Below are positions 33,590 to 46,800 of a DNA stretch of 64,000 nucleotides, one piece after another. A model generated the notes under the pieces. That model was not told the DNA's origin. It searched no databases and saw nothing but the letters and a program-made list of their open reading frames with translations. The position numbers were made by a program, and so were the translations under genes. The stretch is from positions 1 to 64,000 of the forward strand of contig BBXU01000888.1 of the NCBI GenBank assembly GCA_001598975.1. Reading direction: 5' to 3'. This stretch comes from Parachlorella kessleri (taxonomy: Eukaryota > Chlorophyta > Trebouxiophyceae > Chlorellales > Chlorellaceae). Position 1 is the stretch's first letter, and the number at the start of each line of letters is the position of its first letter.

Positions 33590-33647
33590 CTTTAGGTTGA
33601 CGTCAATCTAAAGTTAGCGGGGCTGCCTGTCGACAGGCAGCCCCGCT
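33588..33647. repeat. two adjacent palindromes at the start of copy B
   Basis: 33588-33615 is a 28-bp palindrome with a single mismatched pair, centred on TTGACGTCAA. 33616-33647 is a perfect 32-bp palindrome centred on CTGTCGACAG. They abut with no spacer and replace the bases just before and at the start codon seen in the other copies. Confidence 0.9.
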
Positions 33648-33789
33648 CGGGGCTGGCAGGGCAGGCGAAGCCGAGTAGTCTGGCTAAGAGGCAGGGAGAG
33701 GGTTTGAGAGGGCGGTTGAGGAACTTGTGCATGCAAGCAGCTCGGACCGGCTTATAAGCGCTCGCGAGGCGCCAAACCCCAAAGCCCCA

Positions 33790-35287
33790 CTAGCAAATTT
33801 GCTTGAAACCACCAGAGTTAGGAACCAGGGTCGTAACGCTGCTACCTGACTTTAGCAGAGTTGTTCAAAACTGACCAGGGTTGGACCGGCACCAGGGTTG
33901 GACCGGCCCCGGGGCCCCCCCCAGGCCGCGACTAGTCCGCAGTAGCCTCTGCTTTATATACTGCGTTCGTGGCTGTCTCTGAGCCCCCAGCATCCAATGC
34001 GCGTTTTAGCTAACCTAAAGGATGTGAGAGTGGACAGCCAGCTAGCGCCATACATGAGTCAACAGTACTGTACTGCAAGGTCCGACGTTGACGTAGCAAC
34101 AACTGGCTGAGTCAGCCAGTTGTGCACGTAGCCCGCAGCTGCGCAGCTGATTAGGCGTGCTCTACTCCACGGTGGGTACTCGGAAATATTTTGGCACTGG
34201 TGACTATATGCTCCTTTTTCCGTAGCCAAGTGGTGGCATAATCCTGACAGCATTTCACAAGTGGTACTGGAAGGACCAGGGTTCGCCGAGTCGGCACGGC
34301 AAGACTGCCAGTCAGTGACACAGCTCCTGAGTTCTTCTAGAAGATCTTCAGCTGTGATTTCCATCACCCCAGGTGTGCAAACGAGCCCAAAAGGCGGAAC
34401 CCAAACCGTTGGCCTGCCTGGAACCCAAACCGCAGGCCTAGCTAGGTTTATGCTGCTTGCGTGCACAGGTGTTAAATTTTAAAAACAGGTCTGTTTAACA
34501 CAACAGATGCCGGGGGCAGCTGCAGAGCTCTGCCAGCCCCCGAAACAGGGTGCCTAGTCACACACGCCTGGCGAGTGTCTACGTGTGTGCAGGTCTTCGC
34601 ACACTAGGTCAGTGTGCCACAGTGTATCACTCATACTGCTGCGGCAACCTATATCCTTTGGTCAGAGAAGCAGCTTTCCTCTCTGGTGATTGGAGAAAAC
34701 TTGAAAGGTAAGTTCGTGTCTTGCTTATGGTTGTTTTTCGATAGCAGTCTGGAGGGACTGGTCAGGGTTGAGTGCTGAGGGCCAAGGTCTTTCAAACTAA
34801 GGTGGAGACACCAGCCCAGGAGGACCACCCCCCCCCCCCCCCGTCCTTGCAATATAGTGGGAACCCGCATCCCTTCTGTCTGCATGACTGCTATTGTATT
34901 TGCATGACCTGCTTACTTACGTGCCTCCCACTGGGACATACTAGGACAGCGGTACTACATGGTTGTATCTGGCCTTGTCAGTACGGTGCGCCCCTACCTC
35001 ACCTATGTTCGTGTGGTTTGGCGCCATGGCGCACCATCAACATAAGCTGTAGCACCAGGGTGGAGCGCGAAGAATGGCAGATTAAGGGCCTGGCTTGTGG
35101 ATGCAAAGAGCCCTTGCCATGAGACGCTGTTGGCAGCGTAAGCGCCACTTGTTAGAGTATTCCTCAGCCTATAAGGCTCTTGCATACCACTAGGTTTAAA
35201 ATCCATGTTAAAAAGGCTGCGGCGCGCGTGTTGAGTGGGAGGTTTCTAGGCTGCACAGTCACCTCCATCCCATTTTCCCTGATGCAG
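33790..35287. other. repeat-poor intergenic stretch
   Basis: About 1.5 kb in which I recognise no gene. It includes a poly-C tract at about 34827-34842 and a short repeated motif ACCAGGGTTGGACCGGC at about 33880-33905. Frames here look like chance. Confidence 0.4.
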
Positions 35288-36597
35288 ATGTGCTCCGCAC
35301 TTCGCTTCGTACAAGACATGCTGGCTCCTCGAACCCTCAATAATGGCAAAATACTTATTGGGCGCTGGGTCAATTTGGTGCTATACTCATATGTCGAGGA
35401 ATGCTGTTCTTGTGATGTCAAGCCATATGTGGCTGGCATCTCAAATTTGGGGCGGGATGGAGTACTGATGCCCAAAGAACCAACGGATAATCGAGATGTG
35501 TCTTTGCACTCTAAAAGGCATACATGTTTCATCAAAGCAGCACTTGGGACAAGAGATAAGCTCATGCAGGAGACAGGCTCCCTGGTAAGGTAGCAAGCAT
35601 TGAGATTGTCCTTAGGTTGCTCCTTGGGATGCATATCTTGGAGTATCTGTGCTCATCCAAAAAAAGCTTGTCGTCCAGCCCTTGCCTTGTAACAGCAGAT
35701 TTATCTGTTCTCTTTGACTTCTCCTTCTGAAGTTCAGCCGACCTCCAGGTTGGTGATTCAGCCGCAACTGCAGCTGCGCATTGTTAGAAATGTACGTCCT
35801 ACCTTCTAAATCTCTCGAGCGCTGCTGTGTGTGTGCAGATGGTGGTGACCAGTCTCCTTGCGAACATCGCACTGCTGCTTGCACAAGCTGCAGCCGCAAG
35901 CGGAGTGGCCAGTGCACAGTTGGAGCATGCTACAGGCACGACCACCAAGGCATGGCAAGTGTTGGCTATTTTGGCATTCATCTCTTCAATGGTGCAGCTA
36001 GTCTTGGGGGCAATGATTGGTGTGTTTACAGTAGGTCACACGCCACGCTCTTTCATGCGCTTTATCTTCTGGGGTGAGTTCCTGGCAGAATCGAGCCTCT
36101 CGTGCTTCCTCACATCAATCCTCTGTTTGTCAGCGGCAGCCCTGCTGTACTTGTATCGTTTGACCGACACGGGGTTCAGCCATGCCGCCAGGCTTGTTTT
36201 GGTCAGTGTCCTAGGTGGCCTTGCGGTTTTCATTTGCATCTTCGTCTTGTACCTGCTGGTGGAGCAGCTTGAGTATGAGATGTATGGTCGTGTTGTGCAT
36301 GAACATGCACTCTTGTCGTTGGAACCCTTTCTGAGCTACGAGTACCAGCCGATTGCCAGTATGCGATGGGACCAGGAGCGCCGCAAGTGGCCCCAATTGC
36401 GTGCTTACGTGAATATGCTGTCGAACTCCTCCTTAAGTTATAGGGTTGTGGCTACATTCCTTTTGTATGCATTAGGCCCAGCCGGCATCTTTGTGGGGTT
36501 CTTGACGGTTTGGGAATACCACCAGCTGGAGCACAGTTGCATAGCAGCCGTACGCAGGGAGCGTGAAGATGCAGCGCGTGCAGGAGAGGGCATCTGA
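35288..36597 (+). CDS. predicted multi-pass membrane protein, function unknown
   Basis: The secure part is the frame from ATG at 35839 to TGA at 36597 (252 aa). It has about four hydrophobic segments: LLANIALLLAQAAAASGVA, ILAFISSMVQLVLGAMIGVF, FLTSILCLSAAALLYLY with LVLVSVLGGLAVFICIFVLY, and FLLYALGPAGIFVGFLTVW. Between the last two lies a hydrophilic loop rich in aromatic and acidic residues. The ATG directly follows a good acceptor (TGTGTGTGCAG), and an upstream frame 35288-35584 (99 codons, after acceptor GATGCAG) ends at a GTAAGG donor in the matching phase, so a two-exon 351-aa protein is possible. Further 5' exons are likely. I do not recognise the family. After the stop, two short overlapping frames continue with hydrophilic, Gln-rich sequence, which suggests a frameshifted or alternatively spliced tail. 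Confidence 0.55.
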
Positions 36598-37852
36598 TGC
36601 CGCAACACCGCGAGCGGGGGAGGTTGGCAAAGATATAGTGTCTGCGGCTGAGTCAGATAGAAGGCTGCGGTCATCAATTGAGTCTGACCAAAGGGCATTG
36701 GAGTACAACAAAGGACAATGGCAGAGGCACAGCCGGCAATAACAGAGCGATGTGCCGCAACAGCTGCAGCGGGGCAGCAGCATTTGGACCTTTGGCAGCA
36801 GCACTTGCTGCGGGGCCAGCAGGACATGGAGTGGTGGGTCCGGCAAATCCAGCGAGGTCAGCAACAGCAGGGACAGGACCTTAGGGGTAGAACAAATCCT
36901 ATAGGCTTTAAAAGCACGTGTGTCCATGCGTCTATGTCATTCAGAGCAAGCTTCCACCACCAGCCATGCAAGGCCCTATGGGTACCCGACCGGTTCTCGA
37001 TGTGTTGGAGGCTAGTGGTGTGCTATCCTGGATTGTATGCCATTACGTGTGAGGCTAATGACCATGAGAAGTCGCTTGCCTTCTAAGTGCTGAGGCAGGC
37101 CAGTTTGGCGGCATGATGAAATGATAACACCCATGCCTAGGGTCTCAGCGATACAAGAGAATAAGGAGACTGCTTAGCACTGACATGCAACTTACATGCG
37201 GGGGTACCATGATAATCACATTTCTGGGCCGCTTCTCTACACCACTGCCAGCATACCCCATCGTCTGGAGCGCAACAACAGCACAGTCAATAACACACAA
37301 TCGGCCTTTCCGGCTGTCACTCACAAGCCTGAAATTCGATACTGCCACTTCCTCCGCACAAACGAAGGGCGAAAGGGGAGAGAGTGTTGAAACACAAAAT
37401 AGCATACCATGACAGCAGCCTCCACACACACAGGATCTCAATGTTCGGAATACGCACTTGTTGGCTGCCAAGGCCCACACCTGCCACTTGCTTCTCCATT
37501 GCAAATGCATTCAGGCCTCAAGCTCAGTAATGTCTATTCATGTCCATCAGCAGCAAGTACATCACTGCAAGCGGTACTGGACTTCTGCACTATCAAAACT
37601 TAGAAAGTGTCCTGATCACGGGCCAGTCAGCAAGGCTACAACAAGCCTGGGAGTCGCATACCCCATATTGTCCAAAGTGGTCGTCATTCCAATGAGCACA
37701 GTAAGCAGCATCTGGCCCTCAAATACCTAGCAGCTACCCCCTACGGCCCCACCTGGCTGGAAGCCGGGCAATTACCTAGGCATACCTTGCATCCAGCCTT
37801 GGCCATTGCCTGCAACCGCGCCACATGACCACCAGCTACCCCCGTTGGCAGC
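36598..37852. other. intergenic with repeat copy
   Basis: Holds the Gln-rich frames just after the membrane gene (to about 36890), a dispersed-repeat copy (36909-37075), and the 3' flank of the long coiled-coil gene. A TGTAA on the minus strand (plus 37192-37196) is about 655 bases past that gene's stop. Confidence 0.4.
36909..37075 (+). repeat. dispersed repeat, relative of 31567-31830
   Basis: Shares TCTATGTCATTCAGAGCAAG, CTTCCACCACCAGCCAT, TCTCGATGTGTTGGAGGCT and ATGACCATGAGAAG in the same order as the copy 5.3 kb upstream, without the internal duplication. Confidence 0.85.
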
Positions 37853-40800
37853 TCAAAACTTCAAGCTGCTGCTCCTGCTGCCACCCCCAGCGCCCTTCCT
37901 GGGGCTGTGGATATTCAGCCTCTCTAGCAGCTCTGTGGCGAACGCCCCTTGGATACCACTGTCACCCTCAACCCCTGCATCACCATCAACCATGAACAGT
38001 GTTACTGATTATTTACTACCGCTAACCCTCCACACGACAAAAGAGGTCAAGGCAGGGCACGAGTGCGGCGCAAGAGCCAGGCAGGCACCCAGTGCACGAA
38101 AGGCAGTGCGCCTACCAACCAACGAACATGGCAACTAACTTCATGCAAGCCAAGTGTTCCGCCAGCTTACCTGAATCCACAGCTACCCTAGGTGGCCGAG
38201 GGCCCTTCGGTGCCGACCCACCACCGCCAGTCCTGCCGCTGCTGCCAATGGCTCCTGTGGCAACCACTGGCACGGCGCGCCTGGCGGTTGCGGAGGTCAT
38301 GCGAGCAAGACCCTGCCTGCTGCTGGGCCCACTGGCTGTGCTGCTGCTTTGCCGCGACTCGGGCCTGCCCTGCTCTGAGACAAACCCAGGCACAACCGCA
38401 GCTTGCTCGCTGGCAGCTTCACCTCGGTTCTCTGCAGACCCAGGCTGGTCAGCTAGTGCCGCAGCCAGCTTGTCTGACAGCTGCACCGGTGCCTCCAGCT
38501 GCTGCTGCTGCTGCTGTGGCGGTGGCGATGGTTGTGGAGGCGGCAGTGGCAGCCTGCTGGGTTGCAATGCCGCCCTGCCCTCCTGCACTCCCTCCCTTTG
38601 CAGCAGCTGCAGCTGCTGCTGGTGCTGCTGCTGCTGCTGGTGGGTGGGCGTGCGTGCCTCCTTCTGGACGTCGCTGCCGCTTCGCTGGAGCTTGGTAGGG
38701 GAGGAAGGCAGCTGTGTGACTCGAGAGGCAGGGCGGTAAGAGAAGCTGAGGCTTGAGGAGAGTGGCCTGGGTGCGGGAATGGCGCTCACAGGCGGTATGG
38801 CAAGCCGGGCCAGTAATGGCTGCTGCTGCTGCTGCTGTTGTGGCGGTGGTGGTGGTGGCGATGGCAGCCCTGACTGTGGCTCATCTTCTGGGCCTGCTGG
38901 CTTGCCGGGGAAGCCGTCCAGCGTCGGTTCCAGGGCAGCAGCAGGCGCTGTCTCTGCTGGGGCTGGCTTCTGCGACAACGGCTCAGCAGCACTAATGTGG
39001 CCGCTCATTCCTCGTCCAAGGAGCGAGGGGCGGGGCGCAAAGGGCAGTTTAGTGGGCGACCCTGCTCTCACCGGCACTCCCTGCTGGGCCTGCTCAGCTT
39101 GCTGCTGCTGCTGCTGCAGGGGAGAGTCTCCTCCCTCCGACCAGGGTGCCAGTGACCTCACAGCGCTTCGCAGCAGCTGACTGCCGCCCTGCGGTGTGGG
39201 CGTGCCTGTCAGGCTAGCATGGCGGGTGCTGGCGCTGCTGCCCAGCCACACACTGCCAGACGGAGACAGCTCAATGGGGTGGCTCTCTAGACCAGTCCCT
39301 TGCTGCTGCTGCAGCAGCTGCTCCTTCTGCTGCCGCTCGTCGCCAAGGGCGCCTGGGCTGATGCGGCCTGAGGGGATGGGTCGAGGTGGGGTCAGCTCCC
39401 TGCTGGGCGAAGCAGCGCGGCGGAGGCTGCCCCCTTCAGCTGCATCTTCTGCTGGGTTGCTGAGCACCACCCAGTCCTCACCATCCTGCTGCTCACCGAA
39501 TTCTTGCTGCTCACCATCCAGCCCGCCCTGCTGCCCCTCTCCAGCTGCGCGGTCTCCAGCAGGCATTGGTGCTGGCTCCCCCTCAGCTGAACCTCCGACT
39601 CCAACACTGCTGCCCAGCTGTCCTGCTTCATCACCAATCCCATCCTCCCCCTCACCGCTGGCCGGGGGCTCTTGCTCGCCGTCAGCATCAAAGAAGACCT
39701 GCTCGCTGAAAGACTCGGTACGCGACGGGGCCGTTGGTAGCTGCTCCTCTGGCACCTGCCACTGCTCTTCCTCCGCCTCGTCCACATGCCCATGCTGCTC
39801 TTCCTGCTGATCCTGCTGCACTACCTGTCGCTCCTGCTGCTGCTCTTCCTGCTGCTGCTGCTGTTCCTGTTCCTGCTGTATCTCACGCGGGCGCTTGCCC
39901 TCAGCAGCTGCCAAAAACACCGCCTCCAGGCGCACGGGCCCACCCCCTGCCGCCACTTGTTCCACTGCTACGCTACCTCCCTGGCTACCGCCAGAAGCCG
40001 AGGCATTCTCTCCTGCAATACCCTGCTGGCTGCTGGGGCTCCGGTCAATCTCCTCCAGCTGTGAAGCTGCCCCTGATGCTGCTACCCCTGCTGCCCCTGC
40101 GTGTTGCCCGCTTTTGGCGGGCGAGCTGCTCAGGCTGCCGCTGTCCCCTCCCCGCAGCTTGGCCGCACTGGCCAGCCGCTGGTGCCAGAACTCTAGCCGC
40201 CTCTCAAAATGTGACAGCCTGTCGGCAGATGCCGGGCTGAGCAGCTCCAGCAGCCGGCTGCTACTGCTGCCGCCGCCAGGGGGGCCCTCGGCCCGAGGCG
40301 TCCCCAGCGCTGTGCTGCTGGCGTCGGCCCCTATCAAGCCGCTGCCGTCACCTGCTGCTACTGATGCTCCTGCTGGCGGTGGGGAAGCAGCGGATGCACC
40401 AGTGGTGGCAACCACCTCTGGCAGGGGATGCCCCACCGCCTCTCCCTCAAGGCTCCACGCAGCTGCACCAGCAGTGAGTGGCAGTGGGATGAGTGAGGAA
40501 GGTTCACATGATGGAGTCCCCTTTTGCCTGGCAGGTTGAATACATATATCTGGTCAGTAACCGCAGGATTTAAGCCAGCCACTCATATGCTGGGCAACCA
40601 GCACAGGCATAACAGCAGCAGCTGCACTCGTAAGGGAGCAGCCGCAGGAATGGTGCAAGCACCGGGCATGCTTGCAATCCCAAAGGCTTCACGACCCCAT
40701 GCCGCTCTCCTTGCTACAAAGATGCAAAGCTGCACCCGCCTAGGTAATGCGATCACACCGGGGCTATAAAAGGGGCAAGTCCATCACCCAAACCATGCGA

Positions 40801-43800
40801 GAGCTTGCCTGTACCTGTAGCGCTGTCGCACATGCCAAGGTATTGCTGCAGTGTGTCCAGCAGCTGCATTTGCTCCGCCGCCCGCACCTCCATGGCAGCC
40901 TCCAGCTGCAGCCGCAGAAACAATACCACCCGGGTTATCTAGTGGCTGACGAGCGCCCAGCAGCGGCAGCTGCTCTGCAGGCTGGCCATCCACTGCCCCT
41001 GCTGGCTGCAGAATCAAACTGGGGAAGACGCGGTCAGCAGCAGACACTTCCTTACTCCATTGGGCAACCACGATTTTCTGCCAAACAGAGACAAGACATA
41101 CACAGGCTGCAATACACTAAGCATTCCAGGTGAGAGTGTCAGCATGCCCTGTGAACAACCCCAACTCCATGCACACCCCTCAGCACTACCCTATAAGTAT
41201 TCACAGCACCATATTAATACTACAAATGGCTGCAAATAGCACGTCCTCTGTGATGTACGCACCTGGCCTCTATGACTTAGTTCATGGGTATTACCAGTGG
41301 GAGAAGACACCCATCATCCACCGCCGCCAAACTCACCTGAGCCCTTTCCTGCTGCAGGTGTGCAAGCGCCTCGTCCCTGAGGCGCAGCGCGGACTTGAGG
41401 CCGGCCGCCTCCTCGTGGCTGGCGGCCAGGAAGGCCCTGGCCTGCTGCAGCTCCCCAATCTTGCTCTGCACCTGCTCGGCCAGCCCCTCGGCCCGCTCCT
41501 CGGCCTGCAGACAATGCACAATCGTGACCGTCAGGGTACCTCGTACGCAGCAGGCACCAGCAGATGGCCTAAGCAAGGCAAAGCATATCTAGCACAGCAC
41601 CCACGTGTGCTCCTCTAGGGCCCCGCCAGGCCCAATGCTAGCTAGAGGTGCCTCGTTTACCAAGACCAGGCTGCTGCCTGCCTACCACCCATGGCACCTC
41701 AGAGGCAAGTCCACACAACCACCCCCTCAACGCTGACAGCGGAGCGAACTGCTGGTGAGTGAATGAAGCCCAGCATCGACCAAAGACTTTGCAGAACTTC
41801 CCTCCAGACAATCCCACCCCGCACCTTGGCCCGAGCCTGCTGCAGCTGCACAATGACCTCATCCCTCACAGCCAGGTCCCCCTTGAGGCACTCCACCTCC
41901 AGCTGGCTGTCGACCAGCAAGTCGGCCGCCGCTGACTTGAGCTGCGCTTCCGCCCTAAGTGCCTCCAGCTCGGTTTGGACAAGCAGGCCAGCTGCCGCAG
42001 ACTTGAGCTTGGCTTCAAGCTGCTCCCTGCCCTTGTCCGCCTGTGCAGGGGGGAAAGGGTGGAACCGGGCTGTGACACAGTCAAAGCTCGCTGCGGTGGG
42101 TTTTGATCATGACATACCTGTGTAGCACGGTTATTTCGCCCAGCAGCCTGAGCCCCTGAGCCGCGCTTGCAACCAAGCGTCCCAAAAAGAAGCTCTGACC
42201 CAGGCTCCACAAGGAATTGTGCAAGATGCTGCAGGGTGCAGCACATCCAACACTGTAGCGTTCTCGGAACAGGGCCACGGAGTCGGAGCAAACTTGGCAA
42301 GCACACTCAAAGCAGCTTTGAGTGTGCTTGTCTAGCGTTCAACGACACTATTGTCCAAAGCCCCTCGAGAACGCCAATCATTCACGAGGGTAAGCCACAG
42401 ACGCCCGCAGACCGCCACTAGCCCAAGCATACCTCCTCCCTAGCCATCGCCAGCTCCTGCTCCTGCTCAGCCAGCCTCTCTCTAAGCCCTGCCGCCTCCT
42501 GTTGCAGCTGCACAATGGCCTCAGCCCTGGCAGCCAGGTCCTCCTTCAAGCTCTCAACTTCCAGCTGGCTCTGTACCAACAGATCTGCCGCTGCTGACTT
42601 AAGCTGTGCTTGGGTCGTCTGGCAGTCCAGCTCGCTCTGTACCAGCAGGTCGGCCGCTGCTGACTTGAGCTGAGCCTGCTCCGTCTGACAGTCCAGCCGG
42701 CTTTGTACGAGCAAGTCAGCTGCTACTGACTTGAGCTGAGCTGCTGAACTTTCTGCCTCCAGCTGGCTCTGCACCAGCAGGTCGGCTGCAATAGATTCTA
42801 GCTGCGCTTCCAGCTGCTTGTTTGCTTCGGCCGCCTGCAAAGTAGGACAGGAGGATGGGCCCATTTAGCCGTCATTCCAGTGTTCAAGAGTGAGCTTTAA
42901 GTGTGGAAAACTGAGCATGCCAGATGAAACAATGTATGGGCACAGCTACAGGTCGTGCAATTCGAGGCAATTGCCACAGGCTGTCTCAGACAGTGCCTAA
43001 AGATTCAATGGCTTACCTATGAAGAGCAGTCTCGTAGACAGGACTGCTTAAACCACCAAGTTTATTTCCTTCCAACCATCCCAAGTACAAGCCACCAAGT
43101 CTATCACAGCACACCCAGAGCTACCTAATGGCCACTGGCATCAAACCAGCACCAATGGGCTTCTTGCGGCAAGAATGACAAGCCGCACAGCCAGGACTGC
43201 AAGGTGTGTACGCAGCACTGCAAGGTGTGCTGTAGCTCCTTGCTCCCTAGCCCAGCTTACCTCCTCCCTAGACTTTGCCAGCTCCTCCTCCTTCTCAGCC
43301 AGGCTCCCCCTCAACCTCACCGCCTCCTGCTGCAACTGCACGATGGCCTCGTCCCTGGCAGCCAAGGCGCTTATAAGCCTCTGAAACTCCAGCTGGTCGT
43401 CAACCAGCATGTCCGCCGCCGCAGAGGTCAGCTTCGCGTGCTCGGTTTGGGCCTCCAGCTTTGCACGGACCAGCAAGTCGGCCGCTGCTGATGTCAGCTG
43501 CGCCTGCTCGGCCGCACACTTCAGCTGGCTTCCAACCAGCAGCCCCGCCGCTGCTGACTCATGCTGTGCTTCTGCTGCCTCGGCGTCCAGCTGGCTGTCA
43601 ACAAGCAAATCCGCTGCCGCAGACTCGAGCTGTGCTTCCACCTGCTCTTTCGCCTTGGCCGCCTGCGAAAAGGTACAGTGAACCTAGTTGCAAGCGCTGG
43701 CAGGTAAAGTTGTTGCCAGCGTTCGTTCAAACACATGCAAGCTCGATGGACCCTTTCCCTGCATGCTGGAGCACAAGTTGGGAATCGCGGCACCGGCACG

Positions 43801-46800
43801 CTATGCATCGCTGTGTAAAAATGCAGGGGGTCCCCAGTTGTTCCCTAGTACTCAATATTACAGCCGAGCCGGCCTCTATTCACGGGAATATGGGTGAGCA
43901 CCTCCTTGGGGGCGGCTGCGGCGTCAAATGGCCGCCGGGCCAAGTAGCTGGTCTGCCGGGCCTTTCACCCTCCAGCACGCATGGATCACAAGCTGGACAA
44001 CAAGGAGCTACCAGCCACCGGCCACATGTGAGACAACTGATCCTAACACAACACTCTCATCACATATGGCCATTAATCATAACCACGGGCCACTCACATT
44101 GCTGTTTTACTGACCCACCTCCTTCCAGGCTCTTGACAGCTCCTTCTGCTGCGCAGCCAGCTTCTCCCTAAGCTCATCTCCCTGCTGCTGCAGCTGCGCG
44201 ATGGTTTCGTCCCTTGCGGCCAGGGCACCCGTGAGCCTTCCAAACTCCAGCTGGTCATTGACCAGCATGTCCGCCGCCGCAGAGGTCAGCTTCGCGTGCT
44301 CAGTTTGGGCCTCCAGCTTCACACGGACCAGCAAGTCGGCCGCTGCTGACGTGAGCTGCGCCTGCTCGGCCGCAGACTTCAGCTGGCTTCCCACCAGCAG
44401 ACCAGCCGCCGCTGTTGCGTGCTGTGCTTCTGCTGTCTGGGCCTCCAACTCGTCATCAACAAGCAAGTCCGCTGCCGCAGACTCGAGCTGTGCCTCCACC
44501 TGCCTTTTCGCCTTGGCAGCCTGCAAGTAGGTACGGTGAACCTGTTGCACAAGACGGCAGGTGGAGTTGTTGGGTTGGCAGTGCTCTTAAAACACAACCA
44601 AGGTGGTACCGGGCACCTACAAGCGTGTCGGGGAGCAAAATTACAAAGCAATGCACCACGAGCGCCTCGCAGGTTATGTACAACAGTGTGGAACCGCGTT
44701 GGGCCAGAGGTGCGGCCTTTCGCTGCCCCACCCAGAAAAGCAGATGCGCCAGATGTCGTGCAAGGTGACGCATTCATCATGTATGGCCCTCCGTAGGTGT
44801 CCACCCTACCAATCTCACACGTCCCTCACCCTCCATGAAAAACACTGGCACAACGATTACATACCAGCCACCGGGCACAGCTTGGACAAGTCGCCCTTAA
44901 ACACCCCTCCCCCATCTCACACAGCCACAAGTAATACAAAAGGGTTTGGTGTATTTGTCACTCCTATTTACTTAGCGACCCAGCATCTCACTGCTTGGGC
45001 TGACTCACCTCCTTCCGGGCTCTTGCCACCTCCTCCTTCTGCTCCGCCAGCTGTGCCTTGAGCTCCTCTGTCTGCTGCCGCAGCTGTGCAATGGTCTCAT
45101 CCCTGGCAGCCAGGCCGCTCGTGAGCCTTCCAAACTCCAGCTGGTCATTAACCAGCATGTCCGCCGCCGCAGAGGTCAGCTGAGAGTGCTCTGTCTGGGC
45201 CTCTAGCTTAGCACGGACCAGCAGGTCGGCCGCTGCTGACGCGAGCTGCGCCTGCGCCGACCCAGCCTCCAGCTGGCTCTGCACCAGCAGGTCGCCTGCT
45301 GCAGACTGGAGCTGCGCTTGTGTCGCTTGACATGCCAGCTTGCTCTGTACCAGCAAGTCGGCTGCTGCTGACTCTAGCTGCGCTTCGCGCTGTTGTTGCG
45401 ATGGGTATGTCTGTGGGGCAGGCGACAAGGGCACAGGAACTGGCTTAGCCAGGCATCCTCACTATTAGACATATAGAACGACATGCAAGAAATTGCACTT
45501 TCACAAGGCAATCTCGGCAGACCCCACCATTACATTCAACTCGCAAGCTTCCACAGGCTCAACACAGTCCTACCTCAGAGCGCCTTTGCTGCAGCTGATG
45601 TAGGTGGACCCCTTAGCAGAACTCCGTCATGCTCAGTATACATGCGCCTTGCCAGTCAAATCCAGCCAAACAATATTGCAACCGTACCCGCCGCTATACT
45701 ATTGACCCAAGTTGAGCCTACTCCCACCACACCTACCTCGTCCACGACCCCTGCCAGCTCGGCCTCCTTCTCAGCAAGTCTCTGCCTAAGCCCAGCCGCC
45801 TCCTGCTGCACTGCCTCCAGAGCTGACTCCCGCTCTGCCAGCCTCTCCCGCAGCGCCGCTGCCTGCTGCTCTAACGCCTGCGCTGCTGGCGCGGTCTGGA
45901 CACCCTGACTGCTCTGCACTTCCGCAGCGGAAGCTTGACTGGCCGGCTGCAGCTGTTCATAAGCCTGCTGGAGCTCTGCTGTTCGGCCTTCCGGCTGGGT
46001 GGTGAGTGTCTCCACTCGCTCCTCCTGTGCCTGCAGTAAACGAGGGCAACACTACTCATAATAGACTAAGGTTGCTCACATCCCCCGCTGGGGACTTCCA
46101 CGACGTAGAAGCTTGATACATTTCTCTGAAACTGAGCTGAGATTTGCACTGCATGACCTTCACTGGACTGCGCCTTGACTGCAGCGGTGGGGTCACCGTT
46201 GTAGGGTACTCAGCTAAAAGGATGCAGAGCGGGTCAAGAAGCCAGGGCTCCCCCTCAATCAGCTCCAACCCCATTGAGGGCTTCCAGAAAGAGTCTCACA
46301 CAGGGTGGCCACGACCATACTGCATGGCTTGGTGCGAAGAGCCCTGTACACTGTGCCAGAGTCTGCCATGGCCCGCTTGGTTCTCACCTGCGCTTCCGCC
46401 GCCTGGAGCTGCTGCACAGTGCCCTGCTGCTCCTCGGCTTTGCCCTTCCACTCCTCCACTGCCTGCCGCAGCTGCTGCAGCTCTGCCTCCCGCCCAGCTA
46501 GCGCCCCGCCAAGCCGGGTGGCCTGTGCCTGGCTCTCAGCCAGGGCCCGCTGCGCTGCTGCCAACTGCTGAGCCAACCTGTCCTGCTGTTCCTGCTGCCT
46601 GCTGGCATCTTCTGGCCCTACAGGCCACCCAGCCGCTTCATTAGTACCCACACTGTCTGACATGGCTGCCGCCTTGGGGCTGCCTTGCGTGGAGGCCGGC
46701 TCCCTCGCCGCCACAGACTCTGCGCCGGGGCTGCTGGCCAGGGGCACAGCAATCTGCTGCGGCGATGGCGGTTGCTGCCGCGTCGGCTGCTGCAGCTGCG

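Noticed and set aside
35164..35634. 156-codon minus-strand frame
   Set aside because: No motif or splice support, and it overlaps the possible plus-strand exon at 35288-35584, which connects in phase with the membrane protein.
38092..40539. Long plus-strand open frames (215, 204 and 214 codons) across the last large exon of the coiled-coil gene
   Set aside because: They are antisense shadows of CAG/CTG-rich low-complexity coding DNA; translation gives poly-Ser/Cys/Pro with no family features, while the minus frame runs 763 codons and fits splice phase.
42433..45410. The four 402-nt similar blocks considered as a transposon or satellite array
   Set aside because: The similarity is confined to exons with intact phase 0 splice sites; the introns between differ, so exon duplication explains it better.
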